The notes: generated by a model not told the origin, from the sequence alone. A stretch of 64,000 bases of DNA from Akanthomyces muscarius (GCF_028009165.1 NC_079245.1:1984001-2048000); one strand, 5' to 3'; positions 1 to 11,311 are shown, counted from the stretch's first letter. Made by a program: numbers and translations.

Positions 1-40
1 CCAATTTCACACAAGCCCTATTGCTGACTGAGTCCTCCAG

Positions 41-926
41 ATACGGAGCCAAGGCAGAAGACTTTGCTGAAATCGCCCGCATCAGCCACAAGCACTCGCA
101 GCGCAACCCCTACGCACAGTTCCGCCAGGAGTACTCCCTCCAGGAGGTCCTCGACTCGACCATGATCTACCCGCCGCTTACCAAGCTCCAGTGCAGCCCG
201 ACGAGCGACGGCGCGGGCGCCGCCGTCGTCGTCTCGCAGCGCTTCCTCGACGCGCGGCCGGCGCACCTCCGCGCGCAGGCCGTGCTCATGGCCGGCCAAC
301 AGCTCACGACCGACTCGGCGAGCCTCTACTCGCGCAGCTCCATCCAGCTCGTCGGCTACGACATGACGCAGCGGGCCGTCGCGGCCGCCCTGCGCGAGGC
401 CCAGACGTCACTCGACGACATCAAGGTGTGCGAGCTGCACGACTGCTTCTCGGCCAACGAGCTCATCCTGCTCGAGAGCATCGGCTTTAGCGGCGTCGGC
501 AAGGCCCACGAGATGGTGCGCCGCGGCGACATCACCTACGGCGGCCGCGTCGTTGTCAACCCCTCGGGCGGACTCATCTCAAAGGGCCACCCGCTGGGCG
601 CTACGGGCCTGGCGCAGTGCGCCGAGCTGGTCTGGCAGCTGCGCGGCTGGGCCAACAACCGCCTCGTCAAGGACATTGACGTCGCGCTGCAGCACAACTT
701 GGGCCTTGGTGGCGCTACCGTCGTGACGGTGTATAAGCGCGCCGACGGCAGGAAGAATGCTGAGGTGAGCAATGAAGAAATTGCCAAGAGCAGCTGGCTG
801 GGATACAACCCGGCCGTGGAGGCGCGGGGCTTCAGAGAGGCAGATGCGGCCAAGGTGAGGAGTCGCACTGCGCGGAGCGAGTTTGCGCTGTCGGACACAC
901 AAAAGAAGATTGAGGCGCGGCTGTAG
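41..926 (+). CDS. SCP2-type thiolase (3-ketoacyl-CoA thiolase-like), last exon, 5' part outside window
   Basis: Peroxisomal thiolase of the sterol-carrier-protein-2 class, which cleaves 3-ketoacyl-CoA in beta-oxidation of fatty or branched side chains. The window opens in an intron: GCTGACTGA looks like a branch site and the acceptor CAG ends at 40, so this exon starts at 41 in mid-codon. About 295 residues of the C-terminal part are present. Visible family marks are HDCFSANE, then GGLISKGHPLGATG with the catalytic His, and HNLGLGGATVV near the end, where degradative thiolases carry CxG but SCP2 thiolases carry HN. The nucleophilic Cys lies upstream of the window. The protein ends in ARL, which fits the PTS1 consensus [SAC][KRH][LM] and suggests peroxisomal import. 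There is no fused SCP2 lipid domain after the thiolase. The stop is only 86 bp from the stop of the convergent thioesterase gene. Confidence 0.9.
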
Positions 927-1012
927 ACGATATGTGTTTGCTAGCTTATGGTGTGTGAGACAGATTTTTATATAAGCGTATGTAAATGAAGCTTGCAGTG
1001 TATGTACGTCCA

Positions 1013-2050
1013 TCACAAGTGTGACGCCGGATCCTGGGATATCCGAAACAGGCCCTCTTGAATGCATGTCGCGACGAGAACCCCATCAGCTGTCCAGATT
1101 CTCTCCAGAACCAGCCCTCTGTCCTGCCCTGCCCACGGCGTCTCCATTTCCATCACCATCCAGTCGTTTGCTCGCACCGCATCCTGGTTGTGGAAAAAGA
1201 TGGTATGGTCCAGACTCACCATCATCTCAATGTGGGACGGAATTCTTTTCGTGTCCGTCTCTTCACCCTTGGCCGTGCGGCTTGCCGCGTCCGCCAACTC
1301 TTCCTTGGCCAGGATCTTGAAGCGCTCCGTCGCTGCTTTTTGCTGGCCTTCACCCAGCTTCTCCACCACGTTTTTAACGAGCTTTTCATTGCTGAAACGG
1401 TGCGCCTTGTGCACGCGCGGCACGGTTCCCAGGAAGTAGTTGTCCGTCATGTACGCCAGCGCGGCCTGGTGCTGCGCCACGTCTCCCGTGTACTGCACCG
1501 GCGACGACGAAAACTTGGCCTTTGTCATTTGCACGATGCGCTGCAGCTCGTGGCGCTTGTGGCCGTCCTCGTGCTTCCCGCGCACCCGAATCGACTCAAA
1601 GGGGTAGTCGGCGTCGACCTGGCTCGTCGAGGACAGCTCGCCGTTGCGGATCGAAGCCACCGTGGCCGGGGACACGGGCGACTCGGGCTGGTGCTGCAGC
1701 GTGCGCGGGCCGCGGCCCGCTGTGCGTCCAAAGTTGAGAATGGCGGAAAAGGCGCACTTGCCAAACTGCGTGCAGCGCACCGAGCGGGTTGCGATGTTTT
1801 TGCCGTCCCGGAGCCGCTCGACGTGCGAGTAAAGGGGCTCATCGGCCTTGACGGCTATGAAGAAGTGGCAATGCATAGTGTCGGCGATGAAACCCGCTGG
1901 AATGGTGGCCTGCGCAGCAGACAAAGCCTGGGCCAAAACGGCACCACCAAAGGCGCCGCGGCCCCAAAGCGGCTTGTACAGAGGCGCCTTGTTGGCGAAG
2001 ACATCTTTGCCTTGGTCTGGAGCGGCACGACAGGCTACGGCGTTCTCCAT
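1013..2050 (-). CDS. Peroxisomal acyl-CoA thioesterase, TesB/ACOT8 (type II) family
   Basis: Hydrolyses acyl-CoA to free fatty acid and CoA; family members in this class work in peroxisomes. The 345-residue protein is a single exon with a double hot-dog layout. The N-terminal hot-dog has GAFGGAVLAQAL and HCHFFIA; the C-terminal one has SLDHTIFFH, METPWAG and VATCIQEGLFR, which supply the Asp-Thr-Gln catalytic triad known from E. coli TesB. The C-terminus SHL fits PTS1. I chose the ATG at 2050, since the frame extends upstream only through a TTG. The N-terminus before the first conserved block is short, about 20 residues, so an unseen upstream exon is possible. Its 3' end converges on the thiolase gene, putting two likely peroxisomal enzymes tail to tail. 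Two CCTCGG boxes lie upstream. Confidence 0.9.
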   Translation of the reverse strand: MENAVACRAAPDQGKDVFANKAPLYKPLWGRGAFGGAVLAQALSAAQATIPAGFIADTMHCHFFIAVKADEPLYSHVERLRDGKNIATRSVRCTQFGKCAFSAILNFGRTAGRGPRTLQHQPESPVSPATVASIRNGELSSTSQVDADYPFESIRVRGKHEDGHKRHELQRIVQMTKAKFSSSPVQYTGDVAQHQAALAYMTDNYFLGTVPRVHKAHRFSNEKLVKNVVEKLGEGQQKAATERFKILAKEELADAASRTAKGEETDTKRIPSHIEMMVSLDHTIFFHNQDAVRANDWMVMEMETPWAGQDRGLVLERIWTADGVLVATCIQEGLFRISQDPASHL

Positions 2051-2819
2051 TGTGTGCCAATGCGGGGATGTGCGATGCAAGAATGAAGAAACGAAGGACT
2101 TATGGGTTGTCGTACGGAGATTGAAGCGACTCGGCTATGTGCAACGTTCTAAGCGAGATTGTATTCAGACTGTGCCATGTACAGATCCGGAATATCTCTT
2201 GATCAGCTGATTGATGACCTATCGTTGATGATAAGTTAGGTCAAAAACAAATACACTCAAGGTGACAGACGTAGTCAATAGTACATTGCACCAGCCAGCC
2301 GAGGTTAGCGTACGGGGTGGGCACTACGGCGCCGTTCCCCGACACCCGGTCCGCGCAGCTAGATGGCTGCCGAGGAGAAGACTTGAGTTCATCAAAGCAC
2401 GTAGAAGAGATGTCTAGAAACCATTGATCCAATAATTCCCTGGCGAACCATCAAATGTACGCATATATCGCTTGAGGCAACAGCCATATCATCGCCCTGG
2501 TCAGTTTAATCTTCGGGGAACAAGAGAATGCAGCCAGGATACGTACAATGGCAGAGAAACATGCAAACGGCAATTCGAACCTCAAATTAAACCTAAGAAT
2601 ACGTGTGGCCGTAGGAAGTAAAAAAAATACAGTTCTGGCTTCGCTCTGAGTGCTGGTACTTTGGACCAGCAAGCCGATGCATGAGAAGCACCTGTGCAGC
2701 GAACTGCGTATCATGAATAAAAATAAAAAGAACAAGTGAGAACGGGTCTAAGTGCCGGAAATTTACCAAAGACAAGAAGTGAGTGTAGACCTGGGTCGAG
2801 ACGATGTATCAGAGTCCCC
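2051..2819. other. Intergenic: thioesterase promoter and receptor 3' flank
   Basis: No coding signal. It holds the 5' flank of the thioesterase, including two CCTCGG boxes annotated separately, and the 3' flank of the GPCR gene. Short ORFs here are AT-rich and resemble nothing. Confidence 0.7.
2299..2375 (-). promoter_or_regulatory. Two CCTCGG boxes (FarA/FarB-like fatty-acid response) upstream of thioesterase
   Basis: CCGAGG occurs at 2299-2304 and 2370-2375 on the + strand. Both read CCTCGG in the direction of the thioesterase gene, about 250 and 320 bp before its ATG. CCTCGG is the core bound by the fungal fatty-acid regulators FarA/FarB, which control peroxisomal and beta-oxidation genes. 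The link is inferred from motif, orientation and the function of the downstream gene. Confidence 0.45.
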
Positions 2820-4261
2820 TCAGATACCCTTCTTTCGTGTGAAAATCTCCTTCCAGCCGCGCCAAGTTTTCTCGTTGAATCCGTAGACGAGGGCATCGCA
2901 AAGGCCCTGAACAACAATACAAGACTAAAAAGCTCATGTTAGAAAGATTCTCATTAATATCATGATAGAGCCATGGCATTTCTCACCTTGTCAACAGTGG
3001 CAATTGGGAACGAGGCCGAGTGTCCACTGACGGCCTGATAGATTCGGATCGCCGTCGGCAGCGCCCAGATGAGCATATACACCAAGGGATACAGCATCAT
3101 TTGATAAGAGAGCTGAAGAGTCAAAATTTAGTAGCTTGTTCGTGTCGGGAGCTTTTTTCAAAACTCACTCTGCGCAAATCAGCAGCTCCTCTGCTCTTTC
3201 GTACTTTTGGTCTCGGTACGGGAGCCGGTGGCGAAGATGGCGCCACGATGCGCTCCTGGCTGGAGCCCTCGGACAGCTTTGACAGATGCACAGGCTGTTG
3301 AGACCATGTTCCGCCACTCTTGGAGGCAGAATACGACCCCGAACCCGCACCGTATTCCTCCTCGTCGTTGAAAGAAACGAAATTGTCGTGGGCGCGGTGG
3401 ATGATAAAGTGTAGACGAAGATACAGAAGAAGCATCAGTCCAATGATGATCCAGCGAGGGAGAAAATTGACCAAGAGTCTGGTCTTGTCACTCGTAAACC
3501 AGCACCCTGGAGTATAAGAATCAGTAACAGTTTTGTGAGACAGTGAGGCAAGAATTTTCTTTGAATTCCGACTTACACGCTCCAATGTCTCCGTATCCAG
3601 CCAAGCATAGTCCGAGCGTCGCCCAAAGAAGGGACAACACCCAGGGAATTGTCCAAACTACGGCTCTATTGTTTTGAATCCACTGTGAAATTGCTTTCTT
3701 GTCGTCGACCATGATGAATGTGCAGGCCGCAATAGAAAGCACCCAATAATCGGCTGCAGGACATTAGCAAAAGCCCATATGCCATATTACGCGGTTAACG
3801 TACTCTGATCAACAAACGTTTGAATCATGAATCCGTTGAAGCTGCAAAAGGTTTTGCAGGCCTTCGACCCAATATCTTGGCCAGACAGGTTGACGGCAGC
3901 AGAAGACAGGAAGTTGATGGCCATGAAAAAGTCACTAACAGCCAGACCACTGAAGGAAGGAAAAATCTAGGTTAGTGGCAAGCAACTAAATGTGACGTAA
4001 AGTGTTACTTACAGGATAAGTTGGTGTCTGAATGTTCGCAACGATTTGTTCATCTGTCCAGTGGTTAGAATGATTTGCGGAATACTCGCGCGCATAGGGC
4101 AGCCCGCATACCACAAAGCCCAAAATCATCCACATTGCGCCGAGGGCAGAAAACATGGCAACAATTAGAATCACCACACTGAGCGTATGGGTCTGGTCGT
4201 GGGACTTAGGCGCCGACAAGGGCGCCGACTCGACCGAAGTGCCATTCGGAACGACAGCCAT
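2820..4261 (-). CDS. Seven-transmembrane G-protein-coupled receptor, Git3 / cAMP-receptor-like (CRL) family
   Basis: Plasma-membrane receptor of the fungal nutrient-sensing type that usually couples to a Gpa2-like G-alpha and cAMP signalling; its ligand cannot be read from sequence. Seven exons: 4261-4112, 4053-4013, 3949-3804, 3753-3577, 3506-3169, 3112-2987 and 2924-2820. They join in phase to 360 residues, with introns of 50-70 nt. Helices in order: TM1 in exon 1 (LSVVILIVAMFSALG); TM2 across exons 2-3 (RHQLILGLAVSDFFMAIN); TM3 with DYWVLSIAACTFIMV; TM4 with VVWTIPWVLSLLW; TM5 RWIIIGLMLLLYLRL; a Ser/Lys-rich third inner loop of about 80 residues; TM6 MMLYPLVYMLIWALP; TM7 GLCDALVYGFNEKTW. 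The QTDYW and CDALVYG blocks are typical of the CRL/Git3 group. The tail after TM7 is short. The first intron removes a stretch that would otherwise extend exon 1 out of register. Confidence 0.93.
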
Positions 4262-7200
4262 GATTGAAGTTCAACCAAACAAGCCCAAAGAACAAAGAAC
4301 GAAGATATAAAAAAGGACGATAATGACAAGGGACTGAAAGGAGGCTTCGAAGAGTCTTGCTTGGCTCAGCTGAAACAGGCTCGTCGCAAAAATCTCTTGG
4401 GGAAGACAGAAAGTACAGGAGATATGAATCTGAGACCAGGAGCGATGCCGATCAAATATATCATGCGACAGGTGCATGAACGACGGGTCACAGCAAGCCG
4501 ATGGCCTCCAAACGAAAACAAAAGGGATCGGAAAGAAAGAAGGAAAAGTGAGGGAGGAGTGTGTTCCGCTGCGCCCCCGCGCTGCAGAGACTATCAGGAA
4601 CAATCGCGGGACCAGATAAACGGACCGGGGATGTAGTGGACAAACGGTACAATTTTCCCGTTTCGATTCTAGTCTCACTGGTCTCCTTTTTCGACCTCGC
4701 GCTATTGACGGGGTATCAGTTGGAGGAGAACGTCTCGGCGTACTGGTAGACTACTTGTAAACAAGTGCCAGGGGTAGCAAAAGTAGACGAAGCCGAGCAA
4801 GGATGAGATCCCGTCAGACTGGCAGCGCGTCCGTTTACTCAGTAGCAGCGTGCTTGGCACGGAAAGACGAGAAAAAAATTGCAGCGAGAGCAAGTAGAAG
4901 AAAACAATAGTCTTGTTCTACAGCAACTTCTACGAGCAGTCGCTAGTACCGGGGGGATTCTTTACGACGGAGGGTGTAGTCGTTGCTGGGTCATGGTCCC
5001 TGGTAGGATGAGATACGGATCCGCCCCCCTGCGTCCTTTCTTCTCTGACGCGATACTTCTTCAGAGACAAGAGAAGAAAATCTTCAGCATGGCAAGGGTT
5101 CGGTGTCATTGCATCTACTGAAGCAAGGCAAAAACTGGCTAGACTGCCCTACCGTAGTTGCGCTCAAGTCACCGTCGGCTGCCGGGCCCTCTGCACCCGC
5201 TCTGGCGGGGAGGGGGGCGCCGTAGCGATGGTCTTTCTTGCCGAGTTCTTGTACGTAAGTATCGATACATGTATGTATACATGCTGATATCTCACGACTT
5301 ATCTGCTGACCATTCGGCCGAGGATAAGGGCACTGGGACAGGGGAGGGGGCGTGCATGAAGCAAGTCTGGCACACATGGGGGTCCTTGCGCCAGTTTTTA
5401 ATGCAACAGATGTGGGCTTTTGCAAGGAAGAGAGAAAATAAACGGGCTCAGGTGGTAAACGAGCGACGAGCAAAAAGAAGAAAAAGAAAAGAGAGAAAGA
5501 GATCTTGGTTTCTACTGGGGTTCTATGCAGGATTCTTTCCAGATGACACAGCTGCACACTGTCTCTAACAAGCCTCCCCCAAATGTATGCTGCTGGTTGG
5601 TTGCCACTTGATCTGTGGCGTTTGTCCCAAACCAACTTGCTGATAAGCTGCTGCCCTGTGGGAAAAAGCAAGGACAAAAAACGTGGCAGCCTATGAGGAG
5701 ACAGCCTCACACACTGTTTATTGTCCATCCTAATTTCGAAACCGCGCGAGACTGAGATTGGCTCTAGCGCTATCAGCAAAACCACGCCGAGGCCTGCTGG
5801 GCACTATTGGCTCCTCTCTCGCCGAACTAACCGAAGTAGCTAGTTGCTGGTAGTCAGTTACGTATCTTGAACTGGTTTTTTTTTTTTGTCAGATAACGTT
5901 CGCCCACCGTAAAATGTAACCGTTGCGTGCCAGAGGGGGAAGGAGCTCGCCAGAGCAACTAAGGGGAAAAAAGAGGAGAAGAGACCAGAAGAGAAAGGGG
6001 ACTACTCGGCAGCTAGTTACTGATGGTACTGGGCCAACACTAATAACTGACTGGTTGCGAAATAGTCTATTCCTTCTCCAGTCCGGAACTTGCCATTTAC
6101 ATCCGTCGCGTAACCTACGTCGCATGCGCCACCACACGAAAGTGGATGAAAGAAAAAACAGAAGACGAAGAAGAAGAAGAAGAAGAAGAGAGACAGAGAT
6201 CCTTGCCACTCTACTGGCTGGTCTGTGCCGCGCAGGAGGGCGGGCCACTCGCAGGGGTTCTCGTCATTCCCTTTCCTCTCTGGAAGAGAATCGAGGCCCA
6301 TCCTTCTCCACCAGCCGGGGCCATTCCCCGGCCTGAACCAACGACATTCGGTTTAGCAAGATAAAGGACCGGCGCCGTCGCGCCGCTTCTCGCTCAAGAA
6401 AAAAAAAAAGAAAAAAAAAAGCTATGACGATTAGCGACTAGTCCAGTGCAACTCTACAGGGCCCCAGATGCAGAGAAAAGGGTCCCTCGGTGCTCACTCT
6501 GCCGTGTTTACAAGTACTTAACCAGCCACTTCTTTTTTTTCTGCGACATGGGGGCCAGAGCACGTCTAGAAGGGCAACGAACCGGGGGGGGAAAGACAAG
6601 ACGAGACAGCGACAGGGGATAACTCTGCCAAGAGCTCCTCCACCCAGCTGATCTTCGCCAACATCGACGCCGAGCTGGGGTAGGAGGAGGACATGAACCA
6701 CTCGTGCCACTATGCCACTGTAGACAAACACCATACACTGTTCCTCGCCACTGCGTCCTGCGATGAAAACGCTAACCAAAGTACCACTTGGTCCGTTCTC
6801 AACTCGGCCCGTTATTTGCCTGCTGCCTGGCCCATCCTCAAAGTAGCAAAGCTTGCCCTATTTTCTCCGTGTGGTTGCAGCGCCGCTGAGTTGCGCCAGA
6901 GATGCTCGCCGGTCATCTGCGGATAGAGTAGCAGCGCAGGCTACCCAGTAGTTTCGGCTCGGGGAGCAGTTCCGCTCAGCAAAAGACGGCCGATGTCTCT
7001 GTCCTACAACGTGTTGGTACAGCAAGACTTTCCGTGCCGGGCTAGTCATGCAGGTCGCAGCGCGGTCTCATATATATTCTTGTCTCTGCCCGTGACTTGC
7101 TTGGCTAGCTTCTCGTAGCCCTTCAGTGCCATTGTGCTAAATACGACGCACCAAGGGACGGGACGTACCCGATGGCTGCTAATATAGCCTCCAGCTCACT

Positions 7201-7460
7201 TGTGCAAATACGTACCGCGCTGTACTAAACTCGTTCGATGGCAATGCAATCGTGTGCCTCCTCACATGACGAATAGGCAATGCAGGTTCTGCCAACCCGT
7301 GTTGCTGCTAGCCTGGGGACAATTTTTGAGGCATCTAGACTATGTTAAATGTTCTTTGGCCTACTGCGTATTTGTTTGGGCTTTTATAGCTTGCACTGTT
7401 AAAACCAGTATTTACAATAAAAAAATCATGCTGTCCTCGGAAGCATGTCCTTAGCCCCGC
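4262..7460. other. 3.2-kb gene-free region upstream of the receptor
   Basis: I see no credible gene. ORFs reach 233 codons but have low-complexity Phe, Arg or Ser runs and no family motif. The stretch contains long purine or pyrimidine tracts (about 5450-5510), a GAA repeat near 6168-6189 and A-rich runs near 6400. It is likely the promoter and 5' leader of the receptor plus the 3' flank of nitrate reductase. A non-coding transcript cannot be excluded. Confidence 0.6.
6168..6189 (+). repeat. GAA trinucleotide microsatellite
   Basis: About seven uninterrupted GAA units in non-coding DNA upstream of the receptor gene. No function can be inferred. Confidence 0.85.
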
Positions 7461-10127
7461 TTAGAAGAAGAGAACATCTTCCTCATCCCATCGCATGTCT
7501 GTAAAAATGTCACGGACCGCATCTTCCAAGGCCTTAGGTCCACAGACCAGCACCATGGCGGATTCGCCATTCGTACCCGGCCCGCCTGCATACTTCTGGA
7601 AGAACGTCCGATCCATTCGGCCCCGGCCACCTTTCCAGGAATGGCTGGGCCGCGAAAGTGTGTGCATCAGCCGGGCCCTGCCGTTGCTGCCCTTCACTAG
7701 CGTCTCTAATTCCTGGCGACACAGAATGTCTTCTTCTGTGCGGTTGCCGTTCAGGACCGTGCACTCGGTTGTGTCGTCCTCCTTGTCGATCACGGCGCGG
7801 AGAACAGTCAGGATAGGAGTGACACCAGAGCCAGCGCAAATCATGATGAAGCGATCCACGTAGCGAGTCTTGCCCGAAATTCTGCACAAACCATCGCCGG
7901 CATATTCGAATTTGCCAACAGGACCCTTGAAATCCACAAAATGGCCCACAGGAATACTGTCAAGGGCCACTGTCATTTTACCACCCGACTGTGTTGATGT
8001 AGGTCGATAGATTTTGACCACAAAATCGAGTGTCCCCTTGGCGTCGCTTTGGGAGATCGGTGTATAAGCGCGAATAATGGCCTCACGAGTCGCGGGATCG
8101 CGGAGGCGCATTAACACATGCTGCCCCACAGGTAAACCAAGCACTTGTTCCTTGTGATCCAGAGTAAAAGTAAAAATCTTGCTGTCGGAGGAAACGTCCA
8201 CCTTGGAGGAAAGCAGTGCCTTGCTCCACAGCTTTGGTTGCAGGAATATGGATCGAGTAACGTCCTTTTCGGCGTCGACCGATTTCGCAGCCAGTGCAGA
8301 TCGAGCAAGTTTGTCAAGAGTGCCAATGTGATAATCTGGCATCATGGCTTTAGCATTTTCGCTGTGAATAGCTAGGAACTCTTCGGTGCAGTCTGTTGCA
8401 GCAGCCGCAAAGATGGAAGTGGCGCCGCCAGGATGATCATCCAGGTACGGCGTTCCATCATATACTTCGCCCTCAACGACGAACCATGGTTCTTCCTCAC
8501 CGCCATGCTGCTCTAATTCAGCCAAAGTGATAGTGCGCCTGACTTTCGAATTCGTCATGGAAATTTGTTCTTCAGGTGTCTTGATCTCCATTGCCTCTTC
8601 AGCTTGACCAGTGCTTTCGCCCCAGAAGCCGTTGGCAATGTTGCCACCCGCGTTCTTGACTCGCTCCATCCAGCCACCAGGCATAAGGGCTGGTTGGGTA
8701 GGGTGCTCAAATCGAAGGAAACGGTCTTCCTTGTGAATGACCAGCCGATACCACGGATTATTCATCATGCCTAGGACAGACCAGTACATGTCTCGGGGCT
8801 GCGCCATCAGACCCTCGTCCATGGCCCGGATCATGATGTCAGATGCATCAGCCAACTGTGTAATGGGAACATCCAACTCCCAGAAGCACCAACAGAAGCA
8901 TGTTTCCCGCCACCACATGTCCATCTTGCCACCATACAGCTCATCGCCGTCCGGAGCATTGCGATATTGGTCTTCTGGGTAATTGATCGAGGCAAGTCTC
9001 CAACTTCTACCCTTGTCCAGAGTAACTTCAAGACGAGTGATGCGCTTTCCACCTCCGCTATAGGCATATCCGCAGACCTTGTAAGTCTTTTGATTGCCAT
9101 CAAGGGCAACCATCTCGTCATGCTGGGGGTAGCAGATGGCACTGTTTGTATTGAGGTCGTAAATAGCATAGTTCTCGTCCTTCCATGTATTGGGGAGATC
9201 GGCACTCGCTTCCGGTGTAATCATGGTAGGCAGAACCCGATTGTCGTAAATGTGGTACCAGTTATCACTCGGCTCTTTAGTAACAATGATTCTCCTGAGC
9301 CACTTGACACTTCGGCCACCAATTTGGCCAGGAATAATGATGCGAACGGGCTTGCCATGATCAGGGTGAAGAGCATGGCCATTCATCCTGTGAGCAACCA
9401 TGATTCCCTTGTCTGCATTCAGACACCAGTTGAGCTTGACTGAAGTCCCATAGTGGCCATTGGGCAGCTTATCGGCCCCCTCAAAACACACATAACGAGC
9501 ACCTCGGATGGGCTTGGCCTGAGCCAGCAGGTCAGCAATCGGAACGCCTGTCCACAAAGCCGTTGATAGTCCAGCGGGACCCCAGGAAAAGCCCTTGGAC
9601 TTTCGGACAATGTTTTGCTCTTTGCGTCTATTGCCTGCACAGACTAGTGTAACAGGATAGGTCGCCTGCTCGTAACGCTCAATGAGATCTCGGACAGACA
9701 ATGTAAACGGACGCTGGACCATTCCTTCAACGGAAAAGGTCCAGTCCAAAACTTCCTCATCCTCGCATACAGGTACATGTCCGTGGTTGCGAACAAAGTG
9801 GAGATCCTCGGACGTGAGGAATCCCTCATTGTAGAGATCTGTCAAGGGAGCCTCACAGTTCAGCGGATGAACACCCGTAAGACGTATAAGTCTTGGGTCC
9901 CGCTCCACGTGGCTATCGGGAGTCTTGAAATCCTGTGGCTGAACAGACTTGATGCCGTTCTGCGGGGGCAGGGGATAGCTCTTGAGAAGGTTCTTCTTCG
10001 AGTGAAGAGCAAGAGGGGCGCTCTGCCGCTCCCCAGTAAGGCTTGTGGCCTGGGAGTGCTTTGCAGTCTCTGGCGGGCTGGGGGGCGCGGTAGGAATGTA
10101 GCGCGGCGCGACATTTTCTACAGCCAT
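7461..10127 (-). CDS. niaD: Nitrate reductase (NADPH), assimilatory
   Basis: Cytosolic flavo-haem-molybdenum enzyme that reduces nitrate to nitrite with NADPH, the first reduction step of nitrate assimilation (niaD in Aspergillus, nit-3 in Neurospora). It is 888 residues, the usual size. Domains in order: a short variable N-terminus; the molybdenum cofactor domain with CAGNRRKEQ near residue 160; a dimerisation region; a cytochrome b5 domain with DDHPGGATS near 560 and AIHSENAKAMM as the second haem-ligand region; the FAD domain with RAYTPIS near 685; and the pyridine nucleotide domain with GSGVTPILTVLRA near 770 and CGPKALEDAV near the end. I start at the ATG at 10127 (MAVENVAPR); the frame runs 44 codons further upstream without resemblance to the family. 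The gene has no intron here. It is divergent from a nitrate transporter and probably shares nitrate and nitrogen regulation with it. Confidence 0.98.
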   Translation of the reverse strand: MAVENVAPRYIPTAPPSPPETAKHSQATSLTGERQSAPLALHSKKNLLKSYPLPPQNGIKSVQPQDFKTPDSHVERDPRLIRLTGVHPLNCEAPLTDLYNEGFLTSEDLHFVRNHGHVPVCEDEEVLDWTFSVEGMVQRPFTLSVRDLIERYEQATYPVTLVCAGNRRKEQNIVRKSKGFSWGPAGLSTALWTGVPIADLLAQAKPIRGARYVCFEGADKLPNGHYGTSVKLNWCLNADKGIMVAHRMNGHALHPDHGKPVRIIIPGQIGGRSVKWLRRIIVTKEPSDNWYHIYDNRVLPTMITPEASADLPNTWKDENYAIYDLNTNSAICYPQHDEMVALDGNQKTYKVCGYAYSGGGKRITRLEVTLDKGRSWRLASINYPEDQYRNAPDGDELYGGKMDMWWRETCFCWCFWELDVPITQLADASDIMIRAMDEGLMAQPRDMYWSVLGMMNNPWYRLVIHKEDRFLRFEHPTQPALMPGGWMERVKNAGGNIANGFWGESTGQAEEAMEIKTPEEQISMTNSKVRRTITLAELEQHGGEEEPWFVVEGEVYDGTPYLDDHPGGATSIFAAAATDCTEEFLAIHSENAKAMMPDYHIGTLDKLARSALAAKSVDAEKDVTRSIFLQPKLWSKALLSSKVDVSSDSKIFTFTLDHKEQVLGLPVGQHVLMRLRDPATREAIIRAYTPISQSDAKGTLDFVVKIYRPTSTQSGGKMTVALDSIPVGHFVDFKGPVGKFEYAGDGLCRISGKTRYVDRFIMICAGSGVTPILTVLRAVIDKEDDTTECTVLNGNRTEEDILCRQELETLVKGSNGRARLMHTLSRPSHSWKGGRGRMDRTFFQKYAGGPGTNGESAMVLVCGPKALEDAVRDIFTDMRWDEEDVLFF

Positions 10128-11311
10128 GATGCAGAGCGCATAAACGTGGCCGGATATAACGAGATAACGAGGGTCGGCAAGGGTCGCAGGGAGTACAAGA
10201 GGCTGCGCGCGTAGTGACAGCCTCAGAGGTCGCTTGTGTGTAAGAATGTGATGGCACAATTCAGCCCTCTGTGTGACAGTGGCACACCTGAATCAAACTT
10301 GCAGAGTCTGTGCATCCAGATCGGCCATATACTGGGTAGTTTTGCTTGCTCTCCCTTGGGAGCGAGAGTTCGTTGGCCGATAAGACAGAAGAGTGGATGC
10401 GTGGCGTGCAGGAACAATCACTCGGCAATGACGATTTCAGTTTATGCTTCCTTGCTGGACAATGTGCCGACCATGGTGAAAATGCTCGCTCAATGCAGGG
10501 TTTGGTGGGTTTCATTGACCAACTAGCGCGTTGCTCGAGAGGGTCTGGACGGAGCCTGGATGCTGCAGGAGAATATAGTCAGATACTGGTAGTTACCAAG
10601 ACGAACCGGGGTCTATAATGATGAGTGGATTGGTCAACAAAAGGCAGTCCAAGTAAAACCTGGTTCTTGGGAGCAGCAATAAGCACAGGCGGTCCAGATG
10701 GCATACCCAGTACGGAGACCACCCCGTCACGGCCTACAGAACCTGTCGTTGGCTGGATTTGATTTGAGAGCTTGAGCGCGCGCTGGTGAGGGAAAATGAA
10801 GGCTTCGTAGTTGATGAGGAATAACGAATACTACCTCAGTCGTGTGGGCCGTCCACGGGCTAGTTGAGGGCTGGCCATTTGAGGGCTAGCTCTCTTGCAC
10901 GTCGGCCTTGTAGACGAGCACGGACAAGGTAGTTGTTGTGGACAGAAAATCAGGCTGGCAAGCTTGGGTGCCAGCAAGGGCTACGGCTGAGACCTACATT
11001 AGCTCTGCAGCAGGGGTTGATGAGCGCAGAGAGCCGTCGCAATCTACTGGTATTAAGACGACCAGAGAACCCACGCAGGACAGGGAGGTGAAACGCACAG
11101 TTTGCCGAAGGCAGCACAGAAAGTCGGGGGTTCAGCGCCGTGCTTGAAGTTTTTTTTATGCACAACGCATTTCATAGTTCGAGCCATGTTTCCTCTCCAG
11201 GTAGCGTCGTTGATTGGCGAGAGCCGCTGCTTGGAGCACACATACTGCCGGAGGTTTGATCGAGGAGGAGACCCGACTTAGCAGGTCCACAGCACGTGTG
11301 GTAGCATCCAT

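Noticed and set aside
1058..2086. 342-codon + ORF opposite the thioesterase
   Set aside because: Antisense shadow; the minus strand carries the TesB catalytic motifs.
3986..4261. Reading the receptor's first ORF straight through to 3986
   Set aside because: It destroys the NKSLRTFRHQLIL block; the 58-nt intron 4111-4054 restores the conserved receptor frame.
5084..5785. 233-codon - ORF in the receptor upstream region
   Set aside because: Contains Phe runs from poly-pyrimidine DNA, no family motif and no splice context.
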